A stretch of DNA of 64,000 bases from contig NZ_OBEK01000002.1 of NCBI RefSeq assembly GCF_900215625.1, positions 294,676 through 358,675 on the forward strand. The letters run 5' to 3'. Position 1 is the first letter of the stretch. Each line of letters begins with the position of its first letter. The position numbers were made by a program, and so were the translations under genes. Below the pieces are notes generated by a model. It ran no database searches and was not told where the DNA came from. It was given only the letters and a program-made list of their open reading frames with translations. Of this stretch, positions 48,045 to 55,080 are shown piece after piece. The stretch comes from Terribacillus aidingensis. GTDB lineage: Bacteria > Bacillota > Bacilli > Bacillales > Amphibacillaceae.

Positions 48045-49238
48045 TTATTTCACTTTATCTAAACGAATATAATACTCACTTTCTAAGCCATCTTCTTTAT
48101 CAAAAACAAAGAAAGATTGAGCGGGTTTTCCGCCATAACGTCCTGAAGTAGAGTGGTCATCCGCTCCAATCAAACTTGGATTGACGTGAACTCTTGTAAC
48201 ACCATATTCTTTGCTGAATTTGTGATGAATATGTCCTGTAAAGATATGCTTTGGAATTACACCTAGAAGCTGAGGAAGGCGATTTACACTTTGATTTGGA
48301 TTGTCAAAGTTTCCGTGTGCATATACAACTTCTTCATCAAAAATCTTGTCTAAGATATAACCATCTTTGTCAGTCTTAATAGTTACATTAGGATGGTTTC
48401 TCAAACGTGCCTCCATATACCACGGAATGAGATACTCGTAATTCTCTTTTAAGCCAACTTCGTCTTTCTTGCCGGATCGACCATGGTTGCCGATGACGTT
48501 ATAATAAACAACCTTAGGAAAGATAGAGGAGAGGTGTGATACAATTTCGCTGAGAACTTCAGATACGTATTGAACTTGTTCTACTAAATCTTCGTTTGAT
48601 TGCACTCTGGTGCTTATATGTATGGTACCACTAATTTGGTCTCCTAAATTAGCAACATGTAGTGTATGTATTTCGTTCTTGAGTCCATAGTCTACAATCT
48701 TTGAGACCAATAAATTAACCCTAGCATCAAATATCTCTTTATTGAATTTATTAACAGAGTTATCTACTTCCATACCGAAATGCCAATCACTGAATAAAGC
48801 TAGTCCATGCTTGACATTTTCGACAGTTGAACTAGAGGGTTTAAAAGTAAGAGGCTTCTTTCGCTCGAGTAACTGAATCCCATCCTGCAAATCATCTCTC
48901 AATTTCTCAAATCTTGCTTGATTTCGGATAGCTTTGTTGTATTCACGTTTCTGGTCGAGCTTTCGAATTTTCTCTTTCTCTGCCTCAACCCGCATTTCTT
49001 CGTATTTATCTAGGATTTCTTTATCGAGGTTCTTGGAAAGGATGTAATCTTTCCAATTGCAATATTCTTTAAAGGATTTGCGCCATTTTGATTCTCCATA
49101 GTTGCTTCCATATTCTTTATTTAACAAATCAGCTATCTCATCAAAAGATGTTTTATAGGTATCTTTATTAGAGAAGAGTCGAACTTGATAGTCTAGAAAG
49201 CTTTCATTATTTCCTCTTTGTAAAATGTCGTGAGTCAT
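48045..49238 (-). CDS. Metallophosphoesterase (calcineurin-like)
   Basis: 397 residues. The metal-binding motif series is clear: LALFSDWHFG (about 132-141), VANLGDQISG (about 190-199), NVIGNHGR (about 250-257), VVYAHGNFD (about 305-313) and FTGHIHH (about 334-340). An N-terminal helical, HTH-like part (LSEIADLLNKEYGSN-type pattern, about 30-50) and a coiled coil (about 70-110) precede it and could bind DNA. Members act as nucleases or phosphodiesterases. It lies in the late operon upstream of the terminase genes, possibly in DNA processing. Confidence 0.88.
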   Translation of the reverse strand: MTHDILQRGNNESFLDYQVRLFSNKDTYKTSFDEIADLLNKEYGSNYGESKWRKSFKEYCNWKDYILSKNLDKEILDKYEEMRVEAEKEKIRKLDQKREYNKAIRNQARFEKLRDDLQDGIQLLERKKPLTFKPSSSTVENVKHGLALFSDWHFGMEVDNSVNKFNKEIFDARVNLLVSKIVDYGLKNEIHTLHVANLGDQISGTIHISTRVQSNEDLVEQVQYVSEVLSEIVSHLSSIFPKVVYYNVIGNHGRSGKKDEVGLKENYEYLIPWYMEARLRNHPNVTIKTDKDGYILDKIFDEEVVYAHGNFDNPNQSVNRLPQLLGVIPKHIFTGHIHHKFSKEYGVTRVHVNPSLIGADDHSTSGRYGGKPAQSFFVFDKEDGLESEYYIRLDKVK

Positions 49239-49250
49239 CTAGTCACCACC

Positions 49251-49457
49251 TTAGTCTATAGAACTATCTAACTTATAATTTTCAAGTTCTGATGCTTCCT
49301 TGATGGTGATATCAATCATACGATTTTCTCCTTCAAAAGCGTCAAGTATTTCTTCTAACTGGTAAACTTTGATTTCGTCATCATATTCAGTCAGGGTGCC
49401 CGCTTCTAAATCAATCTTTGCTTTTTTAAACGTTTGGGTGATGTTTTGCTTCGCCAT
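49251..49457 (-). CDS. YonK-like small protein, first late gene
   Basis: 68 residues. The pattern IDLEAGTLTEYDDEIKVYQLEEILDAFEGENRM-then-DITIKEASELE follows that of SPbeta YonK (a small protein of solved structure and unknown function). It is the first gene after the late control region, 12 bp before the metallophosphoesterase gene, with AGGAGGAGAA before its ATG. Confidence 0.75.
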   Translation of the reverse strand: MAKQNITQTFKKAKIDLEAGTLTEYDDEIKVYQLEEILDAFEGENRMIDITIKEASELENYKLDSSID

Positions 49458-49490
49458 ATTAATTTCTCCTCCTAATTGATCCTGTATTTA

Positions 49491-49518
49491 TTTATACTTT
49501 GTATTTAACATCTCACAA
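49491..49518 (-). promoter_or_regulatory. Candidate late-operon promoter
   Basis: On the minus strand TTGTGA (49513-49518), a 16-bp spacer and TATAAA (49491-49496) lie about 35 bp before the YonK-like start. SPbeta late genes use the phage polymerase YonO, so this sigma-A-like match may not be the functional one. Confidence 0.35.
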
Positions 49519-49681
49519 ACTGAGTTGATTTATATTTGCATTAAATACATCTGTAGAATCAGCTGTATTTTGATACAAATATTCTAAAAAACCTCCCCAA
49601 ATTAGAAAGGGAGATTTATTAAAAGTTTATTAGGAAAGCTAATTTTACTATTGTAAGAATCTTTACACTTCATTTCCATTA

Positions 49682-49709
49682 TTGACATACCATACCAGTG
49701 TGATATGTT
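49682..49709 (+). promoter_or_regulatory. Promoter with operator-like dyad for the lipoprotein gene
   Basis: TTGACA (49682-49687), a 16-bp spacer and TATGTT (49704-49709). The spacer and -10 contain an imperfect dyad CATACCA-gtg-TGATATG (49690-49706), placed where a repressor would block the polymerase. Confidence 0.5.
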
Positions 49710-49744
49710 GGAATGGAATGTAATGGAAGGGAAGGATTGGCTTT

Positions 49745-50545
49745 ATGAAGAAATTAACAAAGGTTTTTTATTGTAATGTCGCTCTATTATTGCTTGTGCT
49801 GTTGCTCGTAGGGTGTTCAGGCGGTACAAACGATGAAGCAAAAACTGATGCTTCAAATAGTGAAGCCACTCAAAAATCCGACGATAAAACTAACAAAACA
49901 GAAGAGAACAATCAAGTAGATAAAGATAAATCCGAATCTACAAAAGACACAGAAGTATCTGGAACAGGGAGTTCAGATGAATCTACTACAGACAGTTCTG
50001 ATGCATCTACAACGCAAGAGACTACAACAGATGAGTCCGAGAGTACTTCAAAAGGAGAATCTTCTGTAAACGAATCTAAGGAAACCTCTTCAGATGATGC
50101 AAAAAAACAAGAATCGGATAGTGGATCTGAACCCAAAGAAGAAGATGAATTATCAAATTATTCAGCTGCTCAGATTGAATACGCCCGAGTTTGGTTACAA
50201 CTTGGAACTATAAAAGACATAGATGAATTAAATATTCGACATATTGCAGCTGGTGAATTAGTTAAACCTGATAATAATGAAAGTGCTGCTTATCCTGAAG
50301 ATGTTATCCAGTTAGCAGGTGGTCGCTTAGTTGATGGTTCGGTAACATATAGTAGTAATGGTGATGGCACAATTAATGTTTACTCCGTTCCTTTGCGCTG
50401 GGATGGTGTTCCTGATGATGAACTTGGAGAAGGAGTAATTCGTGAAATAACAGAGGATATCATTAATAATACAAAGAAAGTTTCTGTTGATACGGGCAAC
50501 AATGAAGAAATCATTAAGCTCATTGATTCTATGAACAGTAATTGA
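49745..50545 (+). CDS. Ser/Thr-rich lipoprotein
   Basis: 266 residues. A signal peptide with a clear lipobox (LLLVGC, Cys about residue 24) is followed by about 110 residues of low-complexity Ser/Thr/Asp/Glu (about 26-135), then a C-terminal globular domain (from about 138, SAAQIEYARVWLQLG) rich in charged residues. The last part matches a domain seen on Bacillus surface lipoproteins, though I cannot name it with certainty. It is oriented against the late operon with its own promoter, as expected for a gene expressed in the lysogen. Confidence 0.75.
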   Translation: MKKLTKVFYCNVALLLLVLLLVGCSGGTNDEAKTDASNSEATQKSDDKTNKTEENNQVDKDKSESTKDTEVSGTGSSDESTTDSSDASTTQETTTDESESTSKGESSVNESKETSSDDAKKQESDSGSEPKEEDELSNYSAAQIEYARVWLQLGTIKDIDELNIRHIAAGELVKPDNNESAAYPEDVIQLAGGRLVDGSVTYSSNGDGTINVYSVPLRWDGVPDDELGEGVIREITEDIINNTKKVSVDTGNNEEIIKLIDSMNSN

Positions 50546-50590
50546 CTTAGATATCACTGTCACCGATAATATTGAGATTACTATAAAAAA

Positions 50591-50621
50591 GGGGCGGTTC
50601 GTAATTTTTATGAACCGCCCT
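50591..50621. terminator. Bidirectional terminator between convergent genes
   Basis: 9-bp perfect stem GGGCGGTTC / GAACCGCCC with AAAAAA on the left and a T/A-rich run on the right, serving the lipoprotein gene (+) and the LysM hydrolase gene (-). Confidence 0.85.
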
Positions 50622-50630
50622 AGTATTAAA

Positions 50631-52487
50631 TTAAAATACTTGAATAGCTTTTGCGTAATACATCTCTCGGTTTGCTAAGTGATTTGTACCACCATTTACT
50701 CTTAACGTCACAGCTCTTACTGTTGGATTTGTATCACATAGCGCATTCATATTATTGTTATGCCACCAGAATCCTGCGCTAGTCCATGGATAATGAGAAG
50801 CGACATAATTAACACCTTGGTTTACTATTTCTGGATCACCAATTGCTTTTGAGAAAGCAGTATAGTTGTAACGACCAGTTAATTGAATATAACCCCCTCC
50901 TTTGTACTTTGGACCATCGCCTGGTTGTGTATTACCTAGTTTAACACCTTTGGATGTATTGTATTCATAATCCCATCCACTGGCTAACTCTGTTCTATAT
51001 ACCCCACATGCTGATTCCTGACTACATTGGGCAAGAAAATGAGTGATTCTAGAACGAGTTGTAATATGATATCTTTCTAAACAGCTATTTAAATCTTTTA
51101 ACATGGCATCTGAAATTTTTGAACTTGGCCATCCAATGTGATTTAGCTGACTTTCGGATACATATTTACCTGTTTTACCAGTTCCACCTTTGATTGGAGT
51201 CGAAGTATCCTTTCCAGTATCACTGCCACTACCATTGTCATAAACTTTCAATTTTTGGCCAACCTGAAGCTTGTTCGGATCACTGATACCATTTAACGAT
51301 TGGATTTGGGACAATGTCATTCCAAAACGTTGTGCGATGCTACTCAAGTTATCTCCGGATACAACGATATATGTAGTGGTTTTTTGGGTTGGAGTATCCT
51401 TCCCACCATCATTGCTGCTACCATTATCATAAACTTTTATTCTTTGTCCAATCTGAATTTTATTTGGGTCACTGATATTATTCAAAGATTGAATTTGTGC
51501 CACCGTCATGTCATAACGCAGTGCAATACTACCTAGGTTATCTCCAGATTTAATAGTATAAGTAATGGTTTTACGAGAAGACCCTCCACTTTCAGACCCG
51601 CCCGAAGAGGAATAGACTTTCAATTTTTGACCAATTTGAAGCTTGTTAGGATCACTAATGTTATTCAATGATTGAATTTGAGCCACTGTCATGCCATATT
51701 TCTGTGCAATACTGCCTAGATTATCTCCAGATTTAACTGTATATGTAGTAGTCGGGCGAGTAGAACCGCCAGTTGAGCCACCTGAAGAGGCATAAACTTT
51801 CAATTTCTGACCAATTTGAAGCTTGTTTGGATCGCTGATATTGTTCAATGATTGAATCTGAGCTAACGTCATGCCATATTTCTGTGCAATACTGCCTAGG
51901 TTGTCTCCAGATCTAACTGTGTACGTAGTGGTTGGACGAGTGGAACCGCCTCCCGTAGAACCACCTGAAGTAGAGTAGACCTTCAAATTCTGACCGATTT
52001 GAAGCTTATTTGGATCAGTAATGTTATTCAAAGATTGGATTTGAGCCAGCGTCATGCCGAACTTCTGTGCGATACTGCCTAGATTGTCTCCAGATTTTAC
52101 TGTGTATGTAGAGGTTGGACGAGTGGAACCGCCGCCTGTAGAGCCACCTGAAGAAGAATAGACTTTCAATTTCTGACCAATTTGAAGCTTGTTTGGATCA
52201 GTAATGTTATTCAAAGATTGGATTTGAGCCAGCGTCATGCCGAACTTCTGTGCGATGCTGCCCAAATTGTCTCCAGATTTAACAGTATAAGTAGTAGTCG
52301 CGCGTGTGGAGTCGCCACCAGTAGAACCACCAGAAGTGGAGTAGACTTTTAGTTTTTGACCAATCTGAAGTTTATTTGGATCAGAAATGTTATTCAAAGA
52401 TTGGATTTGAGCCAGCGTCATGCCGAACTTCTGTGCGATGCTTCCTAGGTTGTCTCCAGATTTAACTGTGTATGTAGTAGTTGCCAA
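50631..52487 (-). CDS. Seven-LysM GH19-type wall hydrolase
   Basis: 618 residues. There are seven consecutive LysM repeats of the form YTVKSGDNLGSIAQKxGMTLAQIQSLNN...IGQKLKVY, each about 47 residues with Gly/Ser linkers. A glycoside hydrolase family 19 domain of about 180 residues follows (ESQLNHIGWP, ITHFLAQCSQES, YKGGGYIQLTGRYNY), with E of the CSQESACG motif as the likely catalytic acid. It has no signal peptide, so it must leave through phage lysis or act as a second endolysin or a wall-binding protein. GH19 enzymes cleave chitin or peptidoglycan glycans. TTG start. Confidence 0.88.
   Translation of the reverse strand: MATTTYTVKSGDNLGSIAQKFGMTLAQIQSLNNISDPNKLQIGQKLKVYSTSGGSTGGDSTRATTTYTVKSGDNLGSIAQKFGMTLAQIQSLNNITDPNKLQIGQKLKVYSSSGGSTGGGSTRPTSTYTVKSGDNLGSIAQKFGMTLAQIQSLNNITDPNKLQIGQNLKVYSTSGGSTGGGSTRPTTTYTVRSGDNLGSIAQKYGMTLAQIQSLNNISDPNKLQIGQKLKVYASSGGSTGGSTRPTTTYTVKSGDNLGSIAQKYGMTVAQIQSLNNISDPNKLQIGQKLKVYSSSGGSESGGSSRKTITYTIKSGDNLGSIALRYDMTVAQIQSLNNISDPNKIQIGQRIKVYDNGSSNDGGKDTPTQKTTTYIVVSGDNLSSIAQRFGMTLSQIQSLNGISDPNKLQVGQKLKVYDNGSGSDTGKDTSTPIKGGTGKTGKYVSESQLNHIGWPSSKISDAMLKDLNSCLERYHITTRSRITHFLAQCSQESACGVYRTELASGWDYEYNTSKGVKLGNTQPGDGPKYKGGGYIQLTGRYNYTAFSKAIGDPEIVNQGVNYVASHYPWTSAGFWWHNNNMNALCDTNPTVRAVTLRVNGGTNHLANREMYYAKAIQVF
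51230..52487 (-). repeat. Seven tandem LysM-coding DNA repeats
   Basis: The DNA of units 1-5 is nearly identical over about 140 bp per unit and the linkers vary, which implies recent expansion by recombination. Units 6 and 7 are more diverged. Confidence 0.85.
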
Positions 52488-52544
52488 AATTATAACCTCT
52501 CTCTTTTTATTAATAGTTGCTGCGATTAATTCTGTGTTGTAATT

Positions 52545-52838
52545 TTATTTTACTTGTATGGATATTTTTTTTACCACCTCCTTAAGCTCTTTTCCAGCCT
52601 TAAAGGCAGGGGTTTTACCCGAAGGAATGACCATTTCTTCTTGAGTATGTAGGTTGCGAGCTTTTCGTTCGGCACGATTACGAACTTCAAAAGTACCAAA
52701 CCCAACCAGTTGCACTTTTTCACCTTTTGCTAAGGTTTCACTAATTGTTTTGAGTGTGCTTTTAACCGCCGCTTCAGTGTCTTTCTTGGAAATTCCCGTT
52801 TTAATTGCTACCTCTTTAATTAATTCTGCTTTGTTCAT
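52545..52838 (-). CDS. HU-type DNA-binding protein (YonN-like)
   Basis: 97 residues. The ATG at 52838 is preferred to an upstream in-frame TTG/GTG because AAGGAGGG (52847-52854) precedes it at the right distance. Sequence MNKAELIKEVA, LVGFGTFEVRNRAERKARNLHT and PSGKTPAFKAGKELKE are textbook HU, with the DNA-binding arm intact. SPbeta encodes an HU homologue (yonN) at the same relative place. The stop overlaps a TAAAATAAAA motif. Confidence 0.95.
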   Translation of the reverse strand: MNKAELIKEVAIKTGISKKDTEAAVKSTLKTISETLAKGEKVQLVGFGTFEVRNRAERKARNLHTQEEMVIPSGKTPAFKAGKELKEVVKKISIQVK

Positions 52839-52872
52839 ATTTTGTTCCCTCCTTATCGAATATAATTTTATT

Positions 52873-53757
52873 TTACTTTTTACTAACAAATTTAGTTATG
52901 TCTTCAATATTTTCATCGAAGAAGATATATTCATTATTGTCTTTGATGTAAAACCCAAGCACATGATCCATTTTAGATTCATTGTCATCCAATACGATAT
53001 ATTGCTTACAAGACTTATCGACTATGAAATATTCACCATTAAATTTAAAATTGTTTTCAGTATCTATGTAAGACCAGTTTGATATGTAATCAGCATCTAT
53101 CGGAATTCTGCCATTTCTGCTTTCATGTATAAGTTCTTTGCTAAAGTGTATAGTGCTTCCATCAAACTTAGGGTATTCAGCAGACCATTCACCCGCTTCG
53201 TTCTTCTTCAAATCATATGTAAACACATCATCATCACCTACCTCAATGTACTTATCTTTAGTGCTGTAGAGAATATTCATTTTATAAGTTTTAGTATCTC
53301 TCCACTTTTTAGCTTTTGCTGAATCTCTGTACTCAGCGTTTATAGTGGGGGAGAGCTCTGGGATAATCTCATTTCGGTAATCTTCAATAAGATCTTGGTC
53401 AATTGACTCGATTTCAGCAGAATAGAATCCCTGATCGTTGTTGAATTCAGAATAGCCGTATAAGTAATCATATACACTTTGATTAGCCAAGTTTGATATA
53501 ACGGTTTCTCGCTTATTAATCGTGGAGTACTTGTCAGGTGTAAGGATTCCACCTTCCTGAGTTTCACGTAGAAGGTAGTTAGCGCAATCGAGTAACATCT
53601 TTCTAGTGCCATGGAAGGTAGTATAGTTAGTTATGTAGTTATCGAACTTATCTAATATGTATTGCTGTACCTGATTAACTAATTCAGTACCTGAATCAGA
53701 AGCACTTGAGTGTAATGTATGCATCCCGCCATTAGGGAGGTCTATTGTAAATATCAC
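52873..53757 (-). CDS. Unassigned protein
   Basis: 294 residues, acidic and Tyr/Asn/Asp-rich. Residues 1-110 look helical (VNQVQQYILDKFDNYITNYTTFHGTRKMLLD), and 150-290 are beta-rich with many aromatic residues (YSTKDKYIEVGDDDVFTYDL). It ends directly upstream of HU and its stop is part of a TAAAATAAAA motif. SPbeta has the YonO RNA polymerase near here, but this protein is far too small and lacks its catalytic motif. Confidence 0.55.
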   Translation of the reverse strand: MIFTIDLPNGGMHTLHSSASDSGTELVNQVQQYILDKFDNYITNYTTFHGTRKMLLDCANYLLRETQEGGILTPDKYSTINKRETVISNLANQSVYDYLYGYSEFNNDQGFYSAEIESIDQDLIEDYRNEIIPELSPTINAEYRDSAKAKKWRDTKTYKMNILYSTKDKYIEVGDDDVFTYDLKKNEAGEWSAEYPKFDGSTIHFSKELIHESRNGRIPIDADYISNWSYIDTENNFKFNGEYFIVDKSCKQYIVLDDNESKMDHVLGFYIKDNNEYIFFDENIEDITKFVSKK

Positions 53758-53805
53758 TTTTATCTACTCCCTCACTTATATATAATCGGTTTTTTTTGAT
53801 GAAAT

Positions 53806-54534
53806 TTATCCGTTTTGCGTCATGGTAGCGCATTTCTTACATTTAGACTTAAATCCATTGCTCTTTTGTTTGTCTTTTATAAAGAAATCTTCGGTTAAAG
53901 GTAATACCTTTTTGCAATAAATACATTCAGAGTAGTTCCATTCAACTTTAATGTAGTTTTCATCGGCCATTGAGTATTTCCACTGCTTGACATATTGATC
54001 TCTGATCTTCTTACAAGCTGTCTTTAGGTTTTTGGTAATTGCTTGTGCTTTCTGATTATAGAGTAAGGCAATATCAGCTTCTCGTAGTCCTGCTTCAAAC
54101 AGTCCAATTATCTTTCGTTGCTTATGAGATAGCGGTACTTGGTGAATGTAGTAATCTAAATCTCCGTAAACAGCTGAAATTTCTGGATTTGTTTGGGCTA
54201 GGTGAGAGGCAGAGATGAATTTTTCCCAGAGAGAAGGATCATATCTATTCACCATAAGTCTGACAGGCTTAAACTTTATATGTAAAGGTATTTCTCCATC
54301 TTGCTGCTTCTTTAAAAAAAGCTCTTTTCTATGAATGTTAAGTCGCTGTTCGGCGAGCGTTATGGCAATATTGGCTACCTCTTCTAAATCAAACTGTTGA
54401 GATGTACTTAATTGATAAAAGTCATCGAATTCACTTCTATTTCTAATTAATCCTTCTATTACTTCCTCATCACTGAAGGAAAGAAAGCGGAAGGGATGTT
54501 CATGTTTATGTATATCACGTTTAACTGCTCCCAT
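53806..54534 (-). CDS. HTH regulator with C-terminal zinc ribbon
   Basis: 242 residues. Residues about 130-185 (LSHKQRKIIGLFEAGLREADIALLYNQKAQAITKNLKTACKKIR) form a sigma-4/LuxR-like helix-turn-helix. The C-terminal C4 zinc ribbon (CIYC...KSKCKKC, about 208-236) resembles that at the N-terminus of the small-terminase candidate. The N-terminal part is helical and unassigned. A late or middle gene activator is plausible by position. ATG preceded by GAGAGG. Confidence 0.55.
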   Translation of the reverse strand: MGAVKRDIHKHEHPFRFLSFSDEEVIEGLIRNRSEFDDFYQLSTSQQFDLEEVANIAITLAEQRLNIHRKELFLKKQQDGEIPLHIKFKPVRLMVNRYDPSLWEKFISASHLAQTNPEISAVYGDLDYYIHQVPLSHKQRKIIGLFEAGLREADIALLYNQKAQAITKNLKTACKKIRDQYVKQWKYSMADENYIKVEWNYSECIYCKKVLPLTEDFFIKDKQKSNGFKSKCKKCATMTQNG

Positions 54535-54567
54535 TAATTATTCCTCTCATATATAATTTTATTTTAC

Positions 54568-54756
54568 TTAATAAAATAGATTATTCTCAATTTCACGTTT
54601 TAATAACTGGTATGTATAACGGCCGGTGTTAATAGTTCCATTCCATTTGTAGTCCTCATACAATTCTAACTCATCATCATAGGCCAGGTTGTCTTTAATC
54701 TTTTCCTCAAGATACTCAATCACCTCACTTGAAGTAATTATAAAGTTGTATTCCAT
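54568..54756 (-). CDS. Small acidic protein
   Basis: 62 residues, strongly acidic (VIEYLEEKIKDNLAYDDELELYEDYKW), helical. It sits first in the minus-strand run that continues with the HTH regulator, with a GGAGGC site, and its stop overlaps a TAAAATAAAA motif. No family is recognised. Confidence 0.5.
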   Translation of the reverse strand: MEYNFIITSSEVIEYLEEKIKDNLAYDDELELYEDYKWNGTINTGRYTYQLLKREIENNLFY

Positions 54757-54835
54757 ACGCTGCCTCCTTCCTTATGTACCTAATAACCTAATTTTATAAC
54801 GCAACGAAGTATTAGTCAATTATATTTTATTTTAT

Positions 54836-54864
54836 TTGCTGGACAAGATAAGTAAAATTATGTA
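54836..54864 (+). promoter_or_regulatory. Candidate early promoter
   Basis: TTGCTG (54836-54841), 17-bp spacer, TATGTA (54859-54864), about 38 bp before the TTG of the small HTH gene. It lies in the divergent gap between minus- and plus-strand genes. Confidence 0.4.
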
Positions 54865-54902
54865 ATGTTTATTGTGAACAAGTTAACAGGGAGGTGAGAC
54901 TA

Positions 54903-55067
54903 TTGACTGGAAAAGAACTAAAGATGATGAGGATAGGGTTAGACATAAAAGCATGCGATATTGCAAAAAAGCTTGTACTATCTAAACAATACATAAGCAT
55001 GATGGAGAACGATAAGCGCCCGATACCTGAACACTTATTAAGCAAATGGACTGCACTATTAAAATAG
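54903..55067 (+). CDS. Small XRE-type helix-turn-helix protein
   Basis: 54 residues with a TTG start and GGGAGGTGAG 5 bases upstream. It reads TGKELKMMRIGLDIKACDIAKKLVLSKQYISMMENDKRPIP, a complete lambda-repressor-like HTH (turn around ACDIAKKL, recognition helix SKQYISMME). Thirteen bp separate it from the RecD2-like gene, so the two are co-transcribed. It may control the divergent region. Confidence 0.75.
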   Translation: MTGKELKMMRIGLDIKACDIAKKLVLSKQYISMMENDKRPIPEHLLSKWTALLK

Positions 55068-55080
55068 AGGAGAGATATTA

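Noticed and set aside
51230-52487. Tandem DNA repeats as a CRISPR array
   Set aside because: The repeats encode LysM domains in one reading frame and have no spacer structure. No CRISPR array was found elsewhere.
52873-53757. YonO-type RNA polymerase next to HU, as in SPbeta
   Set aside because: The protein has 294 residues and no DxDGD-like catalytic motif.
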